Of a DNA stretch of 33,325 nt, positions 16,058 through 23,745 are shown in pieces. The DNA lies in contig JAEYUG010000099.1 of NCBI GenBank assembly GCA_023432805.1, forward strand, positions 1-33,325. Direction: 5' to 3'. Source of the DNA: Bacteroidota bacterium (GTDB lineage: Bacteria; Bacteroidota; Ignavibacteria; SZUA-365). Position numbers and translations under genes: made by a program. How positions within the stretch are numbered: the first letter of the stretch is position 1; every line of letters begins with the position of its first letter. Under the pieces are notes generated by a model. It made no database searches. It saw only the letters and a program-made list of their open reading frames with translations, and was not told the origin of the DNA.

Positions 16058-16900
16058 TCAATCCATCATCAATCGGATAAGCCGACCGACGGTTCGCCGC
16101 ATTTCCTTGCGGGGAACAACCATGTCGAGGAATCCCTTTTCAAGCAGGAATTCCGCGCGCTGGAATCCCTCCGGCAGATCGCGGCCGATGGTCTGCTTGA
16201 TCACGCGCGGTCCCGCGAAACCGATCAGAGCGTTCGGCTCTCCGATGTTCACGTCCCCGAGCATGGCAAAACTCGCCGTTACGCCACCCGTGGTGGGGTC
16301 GAGCATGATGGAAATGTACGGCAGGCGCGCCTCGTGCAACTGCGTCAGACGTGCACTTGTCTTCGCCATCTGCATGAGCGAGAAGGCGCCTTCCATCATG
16401 CGTGCGCCACCGCTGGCCGCGACGATGATTAAGGGACATTTCTGCTTCAAGGCCCGGTCGATCGAGCGGGAGATCTTCTCCCCGACCACGGATCCCATGC
16501 TGCCACCGATGAATCCGAAATCCATGACCGTCACCGAAACGGTCTGACCCTCGATCTTGCCGAGCCCGCTGCGTACCGCATCATAGAGATCCGTCTTGTC
16601 GATGGTCGCCTTGATGCGGTCGGAGTACTTTTTCGTGTCGACGAACCGGAGAGGATCGGTGGCCCGCATCTTCCGATCGTGCTCGTGGAAGCTCCCCTCA
16701 TCGAGCAGGATGCTGATGTAGTCTGCCGCCGACACGCGAAACGACGCGTCGCAGTGGATGCAGGTGAACATCGACGACTTGAGCTGTTTGACATGCATCA
16801 TCTCACCGCATGTCTCGCACTTGAGCCACGACCCGTCAGGGACGTCACGTCGCGTCGCACCGGGGGTAATCGTCGATTTTTCTCTCTTGAACCAGGCCAT
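16058..16900 (-). CDS. accD: Acetyl-CoA carboxylase carboxyltransferase subunit beta
   Basis: The zinc-containing beta subunit that, with AccA, moves carboxyl from biotin to acetyl-CoA to form malonyl-CoA for fatty-acid synthesis. The 280-residue length is typical. The N-terminal zinc ribbon is visible as Cys28, Cys31, Cys47 and Cys50. Further motifs are D-F-x-F-I-G-G-S-M-G-S-V-V-G-E-K and A-S-G-G-A-R-M-M-E-G (acyl-CoA/oxyanion region) and D-P-T-T-G-G-V-T-A-S-F. An AGAGGA site lies about 7 bases before the start. It follows tsaB by 23 bases. accA is not present. Confidence 0.97.
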   Translation of the reverse strand: MAWFKREKSTITPGATRRDVPDGSWLKCETCGEMMHVKQLKSSMFTCIHCDASFRVSAADYISILLDEGSFHEHDRKMRATDPLRFVDTKKYSDRIKATIDKTDLYDAVRSGLGKIEGQTVSVTVMDFGFIGGSMGSVVGEKISRSIDRALKQKCPLIIVAASGGARMMEGAFSLMQMAKTSARLTQLHEARLPYISIMLDPTTGGVTASFAMLGDVNIGEPNALIGFAGPRVIKQTIGRDLPEGFQRAEFLLEKGFLDMVVPRKEMRRTVGRLIRLMMD

Positions 16901-16923
16901 GATGCGTCCTCTGAAAGGTGACG

Positions 16924-17613
16924 TTACATCGCGCCGTGATGTGGCACAGTGGTCTGAAACTCCCGCAGGTACTGCGGTTCGCAGGTGGCAGCATCGGCGA
17001 TGCGGCCTTCATGCAGCATGGTTGCACCACACAGTGCGACTGCTCCTGCAATACTCGCGGAAAGTCCGACCCCAAGTATACGGAATTTTCCGGGATATGC
17101 CGCTTCGACGACGGGAGCGCCATTCCCACAGAGAAGGGCACCGTGCGGAAGCCGGGCTCCGACCGCAAGGGCGCTGTCTGCAGACGCAGGCCGGAGATTG
17201 GCAACACGCTCCCCAAGCATGTACTCGGCAACATACACATCTCCTCGCCGGGCATCAGTCAAGGCGGTCAGTGTTTGCGCTGTGTCACCTGCTGGCAGCA
17301 TGTCATGCACGGCGTGTGCCATGGCATCGAAGGTCGGCACAGCCAGCAGCGGCGTCCCGTGCGCAAGTGCAAAGCCCTTGGCTGCGGCGAACCCGATGCG
17401 CAAACCCGTGAAGGAACCCGGACCGGCGGAAACGGCAATCCCTGCAAGATCTGCCGGCTGTACGGCGCACGTCTCACATGCACGTGCGATGACAGGGACG
17501 AGCAGTGCATCATGGCTGTTGCGTGCGTGCACATATACTGAAGCGAGCACGATGCCGTCCAGCGCAAGTGCGACTCCGAGCGTCGCCCCGGATGTGTCGA
17601 TGCCGAGAATCAT
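16924..17613 (-). CDS. tsaB: tRNA t6A synthesis protein TsaB
   Basis: TsaB pairs with TsaD in the complex that transfers the threonylcarbamoyl group to A37 of ANN-decoding tRNAs. The 229-residue protein begins I-L-G-I-D-T-S and has the N-S-H-D helix, the S-A-G-P-G-S-F-T-G-L-R-I-G motif and the A-x-x-K-G-F-A motif, all typical of TsaB rather than the larger TsaD. The start overlaps the tsaE stop as ATGA. tsaD is not in the window, so the complex is incomplete here. Confidence 0.95.
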   Translation of the reverse strand: MILGIDTSGATLGVALALDGIVLASVYVHARNSHDALLVPVIARACETCAVQPADLAGIAVSAGPGSFTGLRIGFAAAKGFALAHGTPLLAVPTFDAMAHAVHDMLPAGDTAQTLTALTDARRGDVYVAEYMLGERVANLRPASADSALAVGARLPHGALLCGNGAPVVEAAYPGKFRILGVGLSASIAGAVALCGATMLHEGRIADAATCEPQYLREFQTTVPHHGAM

Positions 17614-18074
17614 GAGAGCGAGGTGGAGCGAAGGATGGACGTGGAGTCGTCTGCGCAGGTATGGATCGTGAAGATGCGCTCATGTTCGGAGTCGCCGTAC
17701 CCGGCGCTGATCTCGAGACGTGGCAGGGGAAGCAGAGCAGTCGCACGCTCGGCCCATTCGACGAGAATCACCGCATCCGAGCGAAAGAGCTCGTCGAGAC
17801 CGATCTCGAGCATCTCCTCCATCGTTTCCAGCCTGTAGAGGTCGCAGTGCAGCACACGCTGGATGCCATGGTACTCATTGACGATCGTGAACGTGGGACT
17901 CGTCACCTGCTCGCCACACTCCAATCCTTCGCAGATGCCGCGCACGAGAGCGGTCTTGCCGGTACCAAGATCTCCGGTCAGGGCGATGAGCGCTCCGCCA
18001 ACCAGCGTGCGCGCCAACTCACGACCGAACGCGAGCGTTTCGGCTTCCGACGATGTGACGACCGTGTGATGCAC
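17610..18074 (-). CDS. tsaE: tRNA t6A synthesis ATPase TsaE
   Basis: A small ATPase (154 aa) that drives turnover of the TsaB-TsaD complex. The Walker A motif is G-D-L-G-T-G-K-T (34-41), followed by the family motifs S-P-T-F-T-I-V-N-E-Y, H-C-D-L-Y-R-L-E and V-E-W-A-E-R. The start is a GTG at 18074, the only start codon that fits the family's N-terminus. It lies 6 bases after the porX stop and overlaps tsaB at its end, so the three genes are almost certainly on one message. Neighbouring porX and tsaE is an arrangement I recall from other Bacteroidota. Confidence 0.95.
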   Translation of the reverse strand: MHHTVVTSSEAETLAFGRELARTLVGGALIALTGDLGTGKTALVRGICEGLECGEQVTSPTFTIVNEYHGIQRVLHCDLYRLETMEEMLEIGLDELFRSDAVILVEWAERATALLPLPRLEISAGYGDSEHERIFTIHTCADDSTSILRSTSLS

Positions 18075-18080
18075 CCCGCG

Positions 18081-19640
18081 TCAGCCCTGCGCATCCATGG
18101 TGATTACCGGCAGAATCGTTTCCTCCATCGAAATGCCGCCGTGCTGGAAACTGTCGCGGTAATAAGTCAGATACTTGTTGTACTCGTTCGGATACACGAA
18201 GTAGTAGTCTTCCTTCGCGATCACATAGTTGACGATCGACCCGCGATGCGGCAGGCGATAGTCTTCGGGACGCGCAATATGCATCGCCTCACGCTTCTCG
18301 GCCTTGACGTTTCGACCGTATTTGTAGCGCAGATTCGTCGATGTCTCCCGGTCGCCCAGCACGCGCGTCCCGCGCATGCAGCGCACGCTGCCATGGTCGG
18401 TGGTCACGATCACGCGTGCCTTCGGAATGCGTGCGATCTGCTGGAACATTGCCAGCAGCGACGAATGCGAGAACCACGATTTCGTCAGCGAACGGTACGC
18501 CGCCTCGTCGGGCGCGATCTCCTTGAGAATCGGCGAGTCGCTGCGACCGTGCGCGATCATGTCGACGAAATTGACGACGATCGCCGTCAGTGAGTTCTGT
18601 GCCAGACCGCCGATCGAACCCGCGACCTGCTTTCCGTATTCAGTCTCGTGAATCTTGTGGTACTTCAGCTCGCCGCGCAGCGACACGCGCTTGCGTGCAA
18701 GCAGATGCTCGAGAAATGACTTCTCCCCCTTGTTCATCGAGTAGTCGTCATCATCGGATGCGCGCCAGATCGTGGGATCCAGCTTCGGGAAATCCATCGG
18801 ATAATACCCGCTGAAGATCGCATTGCGTGCGTAGGGCGTCGCCGTGGGAATGATGCCGATGTGGAATTCGCGTGTGATGCGGAACAGATCCTGTACGTAC
18901 TGCTCCATCACCAGCCACTGGTCGTAGCGCATGCAGTCGATCACAAAGAAGAACACAGGACCATCGCCGAGTTGGGGAATCACGAATCGCTCGACAACGG
19001 AAGGCGACAACGTGACGCGCTCGTCTTCGATCCAGTTGCGGTACTCGTGCTCGAAGAATTTGCTGTACTCCTTGTTGCTCTCGCGGATCTGATCTGCCAT
19101 CGTCTGCTTGAGTCCGAGCTCGGGATGTTCGTCGAGTTCGATTTCCCACTCGGTCAGGCGACGGTACAAATCGATCCATTCGTTGAGGTCGAGCGACCCC
19201 TGCAGCGACATCGAAATCTGCTGGAACTCGCGGATGTAATCCTGAGAGACACGCTGTCCGACGATCTTGCGTCCCTCGAGGTGCTTCTTGAGCACGCTCA
19301 GGATCTGGGCGGGATTCACCGGCTTGGTCAGGTAATCCGAAATCTGCCGTCCGATCGCCTCCTCCATCAGTTCCTCCTCCTCGTTCTTGGTGACCATCAC
19401 AACGGGGAGGGCGGGACGAATCTGCTTGATGCGCGCGAGGGTCTCGAGTCCGCCCATGCCGGGCATCGACTCGTCGAGGAGCACGAGGTCATACGGTGTC
19501 TGCGTCACACGCACGACGGCGTCTTCGCCGTTGGTCACGGTGTCGACGTCGAAATTGCGCTCGCTCAGGTAGATGATGTGCGGTCGCAACATCTCGACCT
19601 CGTCATCCACCCAGAGAATGTGTCCCTTGGCTTCGGGCAT
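18081..19640 (-). CDS. porX: PorX: response regulator with PglZ/alkaline-phosphatase-like domain, T9SS regulator
   Basis: PorX controls type IX secretion in Bacteroidota, with the sensor PorY and sigma factor SigP in Porphyromonas; its enzymatic domain has been reported to cleave oligoadenylates. This 519-residue copy has an N-terminal receiver domain (Asp12-Asp13, phosphorylated Asp56, Thr84, Lys106), a helical linker (about 125-210) and a PglZ-type domain. The metal-site candidates are Asp235, Thr266 or Thr268, Asp360, His364, Asp415-His416 and His500 (in H-G-G-I-S-M-E-E). All key positions appear intact. An AGGA site precedes the ATG and overlaps the stop of the aldehyde dehydrogenase 6 bases upstream. 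The two giant proteins with T9SS sorting domains in the same window are plausible clients of the system it regulates. porY and sigP are not seen here. Confidence 0.96.
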   Translation of the reverse strand: MPEAKGHILWVDDEVEMLRPHIIYLSERNFDVDTVTNGEDAVVRVTQTPYDLVLLDESMPGMGGLETLARIKQIRPALPVVMVTKNEEEELMEEAIGRQISDYLTKPVNPAQILSVLKKHLEGRKIVGQRVSQDYIREFQQISMSLQGSLDLNEWIDLYRRLTEWEIELDEHPELGLKQTMADQIRESNKEYSKFFEHEYRNWIEDERVTLSPSVVERFVIPQLGDGPVFFFVIDCMRYDQWLVMEQYVQDLFRITREFHIGIIPTATPYARNAIFSGYYPMDFPKLDPTIWRASDDDDYSMNKGEKSFLEHLLARKRVSLRGELKYHKIHETEYGKQVAGSIGGLAQNSLTAIVVNFVDMIAHGRSDSPILKEIAPDEAAYRSLTKSWFSHSSLLAMFQQIARIPKARVIVTTDHGSVRCMRGTRVLGDRETSTNLRYKYGRNVKAEKREAMHIARPEDYRLPHRGSIVNYVIAKEDYYFVYPNEYNKYLTYYRDSFQHGGISMEETILPVITMDAQG

Positions 19641-19646
19641 GGAGTC

Positions 19647-21308
19647 CTATCCGATCTTGAACTGGGAGATGATGTTCCGGATCTCCTCCTCCGAAATCCC
19701 CGACCCGTAGGTCGACCGCCCGGTGTCCGGCTTCTGGGGAAGAGGGGAATGCGGTCCGTGAATGATGTTGGAGGGAGAGGTGGGATTGCCCGCTTTCTGC
19801 CGAATGCGCTCGTCGATCTCCTCCATCCAACTGCTCCGGCCTTCGGGGGAAGCCACCCGGGCGCCGAGCGCGCGCGGAGCACGCCCCTCGACTGGAACGG
19901 AAGGGATGTTCCATGCAAGCTGAGCATCCTGTGGCACAGCACGACCTTCGGCATCGTTCATTGCATTGGTTTCGAAGGCGACGCGCTTGATGTTGATCAG
20001 ATGCTGCGCGCTGACGTTCACTGAGATGATCGATCCGCCGATGGTGCCGGGACCGAGGGTCAGCGAGGCGTCGAGGTCGTTCGTGTAACCGACCGCGCCC
20101 AGCGCGGCGACGCTGTTGACGATCACCCGCTGTGCGGGTTTCTCGAGCGCGAATTTCATGATCACATCCCTGTCATTCGAGTGGATGGCCATCGTGTGTC
20201 CGATGCCACCGAATTCGAGGAGCTCGATGCACTTGTGGCAACCGTCGCGCCAGCCGTCGGCGACGAGGAACGAGAGCACGGGACTCAGCTTCTCACGCGA
20301 CAGCGGCTCGGATCGTCCGATCTCGGTGATCTCCGCAATCAGCACTTCGGTCGTGGATGGGCAGGCGATGCCTGCAAGCTGTGCGATGAATGTGGCGGGC
20401 TTCCCCACGAGGTCGGGGTTCAGCTTGCCGCCCGGGAACAAGGTGCGACGGAGCCGTACCTTGTCTTCCCCCTCGCAGAAAAAGCCGTTGAGCGTACGCA
20501 TGAGGGCGCGTGCTTCGTCGGCGACCGGTGCGTCGACGATCACCGAGGCTTCGGTGGAACAGAGCACCCCGTTGTCGAATTTCTTGCCGGTCATCACATC
20601 CGCGACTGCTTTGCGCAGGGTGGCCGTGCGTTCGATGAATGCGGGTACGTTGCCGGCTCCGACACCGAGGGCTGGTTTGCCAACGCTCTGCGCGGCACGC
20701 ACCATCGCGGTCGAACCGGTCGCGAGGATGATCGAGGTGTTGCGATTCTTCATCAGTTCCTGGGTGCCCTCGAGGCTGACGTGCTGCATGCAGAGGATCA
20801 GGTCCTTCGGCGCACCGGCGCGATCTGCCGCATCGGCGAGGATGCGCAGGGCTTCGCGTGTGCTGGCGATTGAACGGGGGTGGGGACTGGCCACGATCGC
20901 GTTGCGCCCCTTCAGGGAGATGATCGCCTTGAACATCGCCGTCGACGTGGGATTCGTGCAGGGGATGAGGGCGGCGACAACGCCCATGGGTTCGGCGATC
21001 TCGAGCAGGCTGCCGTTGTTGAGCGTGTTGACCACGCCGACGGTCCGCAGATCGCGGATGGACTCCCAGGTCTGCTTTGTGGCGAAGATGTTCTTGATGA
21101 CCTTGTCCTGCCACTTGCCGAAGGCGGTTTCCTCGGCGGCCATTCTGGCGAGGGACTCCGCGGCGCGATATCCGGCTTCGGCCATGGACTGGACGATCGC
21201 GTCGACTTCCTTCTGCGAGAAATGTTTGAATTCGAGGGAGGCAGCTTTCGCGCGCGCGGTCAGTTCACGCGCTTCCTGAACGGAGAGAAGGTCCTTGTCG
21301 AACGTCAT
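19647..21308 (-). CDS. CoA-acylating aldehyde dehydrogenase with long C-terminal tail
   Basis: Resembles the EutE/PduP/AdhE-N group, which interconverts aldehyde plus CoA plus NAD and acyl-CoA. The catalytic Cys250 lies in N-G-V-L-C-S-T-E-A-S-V-I-V, and I-P-C-T-N-P-T-S-T (115-123), G-V-G-A-G-N-V-P (215-222) and the H-T-M-A-I-H-S motif are present. The catalytic domain ends near residue 450. About 100 further residues follow: a Pro/Gly/Ser-rich linker containing one short helix, then a terminal amphipathic helix (I-S-E-E-E-I-R-N-I-I-S-Q-F) that resembles a microcompartment encapsulation peptide. I chose the ATG at 21308 because the promoter-like site at 21352-21382 would start transcription near 21348, which rules out the ATG at 21350. 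It is the first gene of the nine-gene unit. No shell protein or alcohol dehydrogenase is seen nearby. Confidence 0.9.
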   Translation of the reverse strand: MTFDKDLLSVQEARELTARAKAASLEFKHFSQKEVDAIVQSMAEAGYRAAESLARMAAEETAFGKWQDKVIKNIFATKQTWESIRDLRTVGVVNTLNNGSLLEIAEPMGVVAALIPCTNPTSTAMFKAIISLKGRNAIVASPHPRSIASTREALRILADAADRAGAPKDLILCMQHVSLEGTQELMKNRNTSIILATGSTAMVRAAQSVGKPALGVGAGNVPAFIERTATLRKAVADVMTGKKFDNGVLCSTEASVIVDAPVADEARALMRTLNGFFCEGEDKVRLRRTLFPGGKLNPDLVGKPATFIAQLAGIACPSTTEVLIAEITEIGRSEPLSREKLSPVLSFLVADGWRDGCHKCIELLEFGGIGHTMAIHSNDRDVIMKFALEKPAQRVIVNSVAALGAVGYTNDLDASLTLGPGTIGGSIISVNVSAQHLINIKRVAFETNAMNDAEGRAVPQDAQLAWNIPSVPVEGRAPRALGARVASPEGRSSWMEEIDERIRQKAGNPTSPSNIIHGPHSPLPQKPDTGRSTYGSGISEEEIRNIISQFKIG

Positions 21309-21351
21309 CGGAGGGAAAAGGAGAAGGTGGTGGAGAATTGTTCCAAACATG

Positions 21352-21382
21352 TAAACCTACGAAATCCCCCTGCGGTGAACAA
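21352..21382 (-). promoter_or_regulatory. Bacteroidota-type promoter for the nine-gene minus-strand unit
   Basis: On the minus strand TTG (21382-21380) is followed after exactly 20 bases by TAGGTTTA (21359-21352), close to the -33/-7 consensus TTTG-N19-21-TAnnTTTG. Transcription would begin near 21348, giving a leader of about 40 bases to the ATG at 21308. Confidence 0.5.
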
Positions 21383-21470
21383 GGTCGAATCCACGTGTGC
21401 ACGGGGCCGGACGCCTGCTGTGTCACGTGCCGGGACCATGGCGGGAGCACCGACGGCGCAGGCCCGAAGC

Positions 21471-21500
21471 TTGGGAATACCTGTATTCGGGCGTAGATTG
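21471..21500 (+). promoter_or_regulatory. Bacteroidota-type promoter for the CNNM/CBS gene
   Basis: TTG (21471-21473), a 20-base spacer and TAGATTG (21494-21500) match the pattern seen at the other promoter-like sites. The ATG at 21507 is only 6 bases after the -7 box, so the message would be nearly leaderless. Confidence 0.5.
21475..21488. promoter_or_regulatory. Perfect inverted repeat within the promoter spacer (putative operator)
   Basis: GAATAC-CT-GTATTC is a perfect 6+6 inverted repeat that lies wholly inside the 20-base spacer between the TTG and TAGATTG elements. That position is typical for operators of activators or repressors that act on spacer DNA (for example MerR-type). The regulator is unknown and is not encoded nearby. 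Confidence 0.4.
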
Positions 21501-21506
21501 CCGCAC

Positions 21507-22532
21507 ATGATCCTCCTTGCAGTTACCTGTATCATTCTGATCCTCGCGTCCTTCCTCGCCTCAAGCATGGAGGCGGCGCTGTTCAGTGTCACCCCGCTCG
21601 ATGTGGAGAGGATGTGTGATCGGCGGCTGCCGGGTGCGGAGCAGCTTCGCCTCAACAAGGAGCGCATTCACGAATCGATCATCGCGATCGTGATCCTGAA
21701 CAACATCGCGAATATCGCAGGTTCGATTCTGGTCGGCGCAATGGCGGCCGAGTACTTCAGCGATACGCTTCTCGGCATCTTCAGCGGTGTTCTCACACTG
21801 CTGATCATCGTGTTCGGGGAAGTCATCCCGAAGACCATCGGCGAGCGAAACGCGAATGCGTATGGGCGCCATACGGCCGTCTTCGTAAGGGCGCTGCGCT
21901 GGGTGCTTGCACCGGTCATCTTCGTGCTGCGAGCAATGACCCGCTCACGCGGCGTGGAGGCTTCCGCAGACAGAACCGCCGAAGAGGAAATCACGCTGCT
22001 TGCACGTCTCGGCCATGCAGATGGAATCATCCTCGAATCCGAAAATCAGCTCATCCGGCAGGTCTTCCAGCTCAACGACATCCTCGCGCGCGACATCATG
22101 ACTCCGCGCACGGTGGTCTTCGCGCTGCAACAGGACCGCACGCTCGACGACACCGCACGAGAGCTGTACGGCGCCTCTGTTAGTCGCATCCCTGTGTTCG
22201 AAGAGGATCTCGATACGATCACTGGTGTCGTGCACATCCGTGACCTGCTCGCAGCACTGGCGAAGGGGCAGGGCACGCGGTCACTGTCGGATTTCGCCGA
22301 CGAGCCGATGTTCATCCCCGACAACGCGCAGGCCGACATGCTGCTCAAGTCGTTTCAGAAGAATCGTGCGCATCTTGCCGTCGTGATAGACGAGCACGGC
22401 GGCATGGCGGGCGTGCTGACGCTCGAAGACATTCTGGAACAGCTCGTGGGGGAAATCGTCGATGAGCACGACCGCGACGTAGACATGCGGGTCAAGGCCC
22501 GTACCCTCATGGAGCGTCGCAAGCGACCCTGA
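21507..22532 (+). CDS. CNNM/CorC-type membrane protein with CBS pair, lacking the CorC C-terminal domain
   Basis: A 341-residue inner-membrane protein of the DUF21/CNNM family, linked in other organisms to magnesium or cobalt transport. Hydrophobic segments lie at about 1-24, 57-80, 88-108 and 128-143, with the family motif S-x-x-E-A-A-L-F-S (20-27) and F-G-E-V-I-P-K-T (103-110). Residues about 195-320 form a CBS pair (I-M-T-P-R and V-V-I-D-E-H-G-G-M-A-G-V-L-T-L-E-D-I). The usual CorC/HlyC C-terminal domain of about 80 residues is missing; the protein ends about 20 residues after the second CBS. The ATG at 21507 has no Shine-Dalgarno sequence; the open frame extends upstream without homology. 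It diverges from the nine-gene unit and converges on the outer-membrane protein genes. Confidence 0.9.
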   Translation: MILLAVTCIILILASFLASSMEAALFSVTPLDVERMCDRRLPGAEQLRLNKERIHESIIAIVILNNIANIAGSILVGAMAAEYFSDTLLGIFSGVLTLLIIVFGEVIPKTIGERNANAYGRHTAVFVRALRWVLAPVIFVLRAMTRSRGVEASADRTAEEEITLLARLGHADGIILESENQLIRQVFQLNDILARDIMTPRTVVFALQQDRTLDDTARELYGASVSRIPVFEEDLDTITGVVHIRDLLAALAKGQGTRSLSDFADEPMFIPDNAQADMLLKSFQKNRAHLAVVIDEHGGMAGVLTLEDILEQLVGEIVDEHDRDVDMRVKARTLMERRKRP

Positions 22533-22639
22533 GCGGGGGGAAGCCGCCATCACGCACGTCCAGCGCGAATGCACTGCGCGTGGCGCACGGGTGGAAGGGA
22601 CGGTGACGGGCACGCCTCTGTTCGAAGCAGGGAGGGTGT

Positions 22640-23728
22640 CTACGGATACAGGTTTTCGAAGAGATACGCGATACCCGCGTGCAGGATGACGTGCTTGGTG
22701 ATGCCTGCGCTCACAAATACACTCGCATTGCGCCACATTGCGCTCGCACCAATCGTACCCTTGACGGCGTTGTCTTCGAGACTGATGCGTGCGGTCTGGG
22801 GATCGATGTCATACCCGATCTGATCGGTCACCTTCTTTGGAAGTGTGAACGTGTAGCTGCCCTTCGAGCTGAGGTGATCGAACGACACCCCGACAAAGGG
22901 TTCGAACCAGCCCCAGAACCTCCGGCTGGCATGCAGGTTCACGGAAATCATGTCGGTCGTGGCTGCGAGCCGGGCCCGCGTGTCGCCGACGGTATTGTCG
23001 ATGGTCGAGTGCTGGTAACTGACCTGCACGGCGCCGTCGAATGGGAGGTCGTCGAACCAGTTCGTCACGCCGTGCCGCAGGGCAAAGCCATAGAACGAGA
23101 ACTTGCCCACCGCAGTGTCGAACACGACCGGCGGAATGTACCGCACGATCATGTCGGTATTCCTGTACGTGCCGATGCGTAGCTGAGGTACGGCAGCGTA
23201 CACCACATCACGGTTGATGCCGTTTGTCAATGCCAGTGAGTCGGGAAGTCCGTCGAGCACGCTGGCAGGAATGAACGGGTAGTTGCGCCGGATGTAATCC
23301 TTTGGAATGCGAAAAAACTCCCCTTCGGTACCGAACACCGTGGCACTGTGAAGATCAGGTCGCATCTCCCCCTCAGCGACCGCGCCACGCAGCATCTCCT
23401 TGAACAGCAGGAGTTGCACGTCGTCTCCCGGACGGTTGTCGAGCGGTACCCGCGCAGTGAAACTGCGCTGGTCGTCGCGCACCCAGGCCGTCATCGACTG
23501 CACCGAGAGCTCGAACGACAATCGGTTTTCCCGGTCCACGCGCGCTGAATGATAGAATCCGTGGTTGGCCCCCACGTTCGTCACGATGACGAGAGGAGAC
23601 ATGAAGCCCGAGGCGTTCTGCTCGAACAGCTGCAGGCTGTAATCCTCGAGCAACTTTTTTGTGTCGATCTGGGCGAAGAGAGAGGTGGTGGTACAGCACA
23701 ACAGCAGTGCGATCAGACAAACGCGCAT
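22640..23728 (-). CDS. Outer-membrane beta-barrel-like protein, DUF6588-like (paralogue A)
   Basis: A 362-residue exported protein of unknown function. A signal peptide ends near residue 19-20 (S-L-F-A-Q). The rest is rich in alternating hydrophobic strands, as in an outer-membrane barrel. It is clearly paralogous to the preceding gene: both have a G-x-Y-H-T/S-A-R motif, A-T-V-F-G-T/S-x-G, A-V-P-x-L-x-I-G-T, V/I-G-K-x-x-F/R-x-G and a T-N-x-x-x-x-L-P-F-D motif. The pattern recalls DUF6588, but I cannot confirm this without a profile search. An AGGA site 6 bases before the ATG supports the start. It lies 17 bases after paralogue B and converges with the CNNM gene, with no clear terminator in the 107-base gap. 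Confidence 0.82.
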   Translation of the reverse strand: MRVCLIALLLCCTTTSLFAQIDTKKLLEDYSLQLFEQNASGFMSPLVIVTNVGANHGFYHSARVDRENRLSFELSVQSMTAWVRDDQRSFTARVPLDNRPGDDVQLLLFKEMLRGAVAEGEMRPDLHSATVFGTEGEFFRIPKDYIRRNYPFIPASVLDGLPDSLALTNGINRDVVYAAVPQLRIGTYRNTDMIVRYIPPVVFDTAVGKFSFYGFALRHGVTNWFDDLPFDGAVQVSYQHSTIDNTVGDTRARLAATTDMISVNLHASRRFWGWFEPFVGVSFDHLSSKGSYTFTLPKKVTDQIGYDIDPQTARISLEDNAVKGTIGASAMWRNASVFVSAGITKHVILHAGIAYLFENLYP

Positions 23729-23745
23729 GCGGATTCCTGTGGTTG

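Noticed and set aside
18861..20024. Plus-strand open frame of 387 codons opposite porX and the aldehyde dehydrogenase end
   Set aside because: It crosses two well-supported genes on the other strand and shows no recognisable motif.
19647..21308. Start of a microcompartment operon
   Set aside because: Only the aldehyde dehydrogenase fits; the genes on both sides are porX and a divergent CNNM gene, with no shell protein, cofactor enzyme or alcohol dehydrogenase in the window.
20880..21506. Upstream extension of the CNNM gene frame
   Set aside because: The frame is open by chance opposite the aldehyde dehydrogenase; homology and the first membrane helix begin at 21507.
22533..22639. Intrinsic terminator between the convergent CNNM and DUF6588-like genes
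   Set aside because: Only a short TGCGC-GTG-GCGCA hairpin (22575-22587) is present and no T-run follows on either strand.
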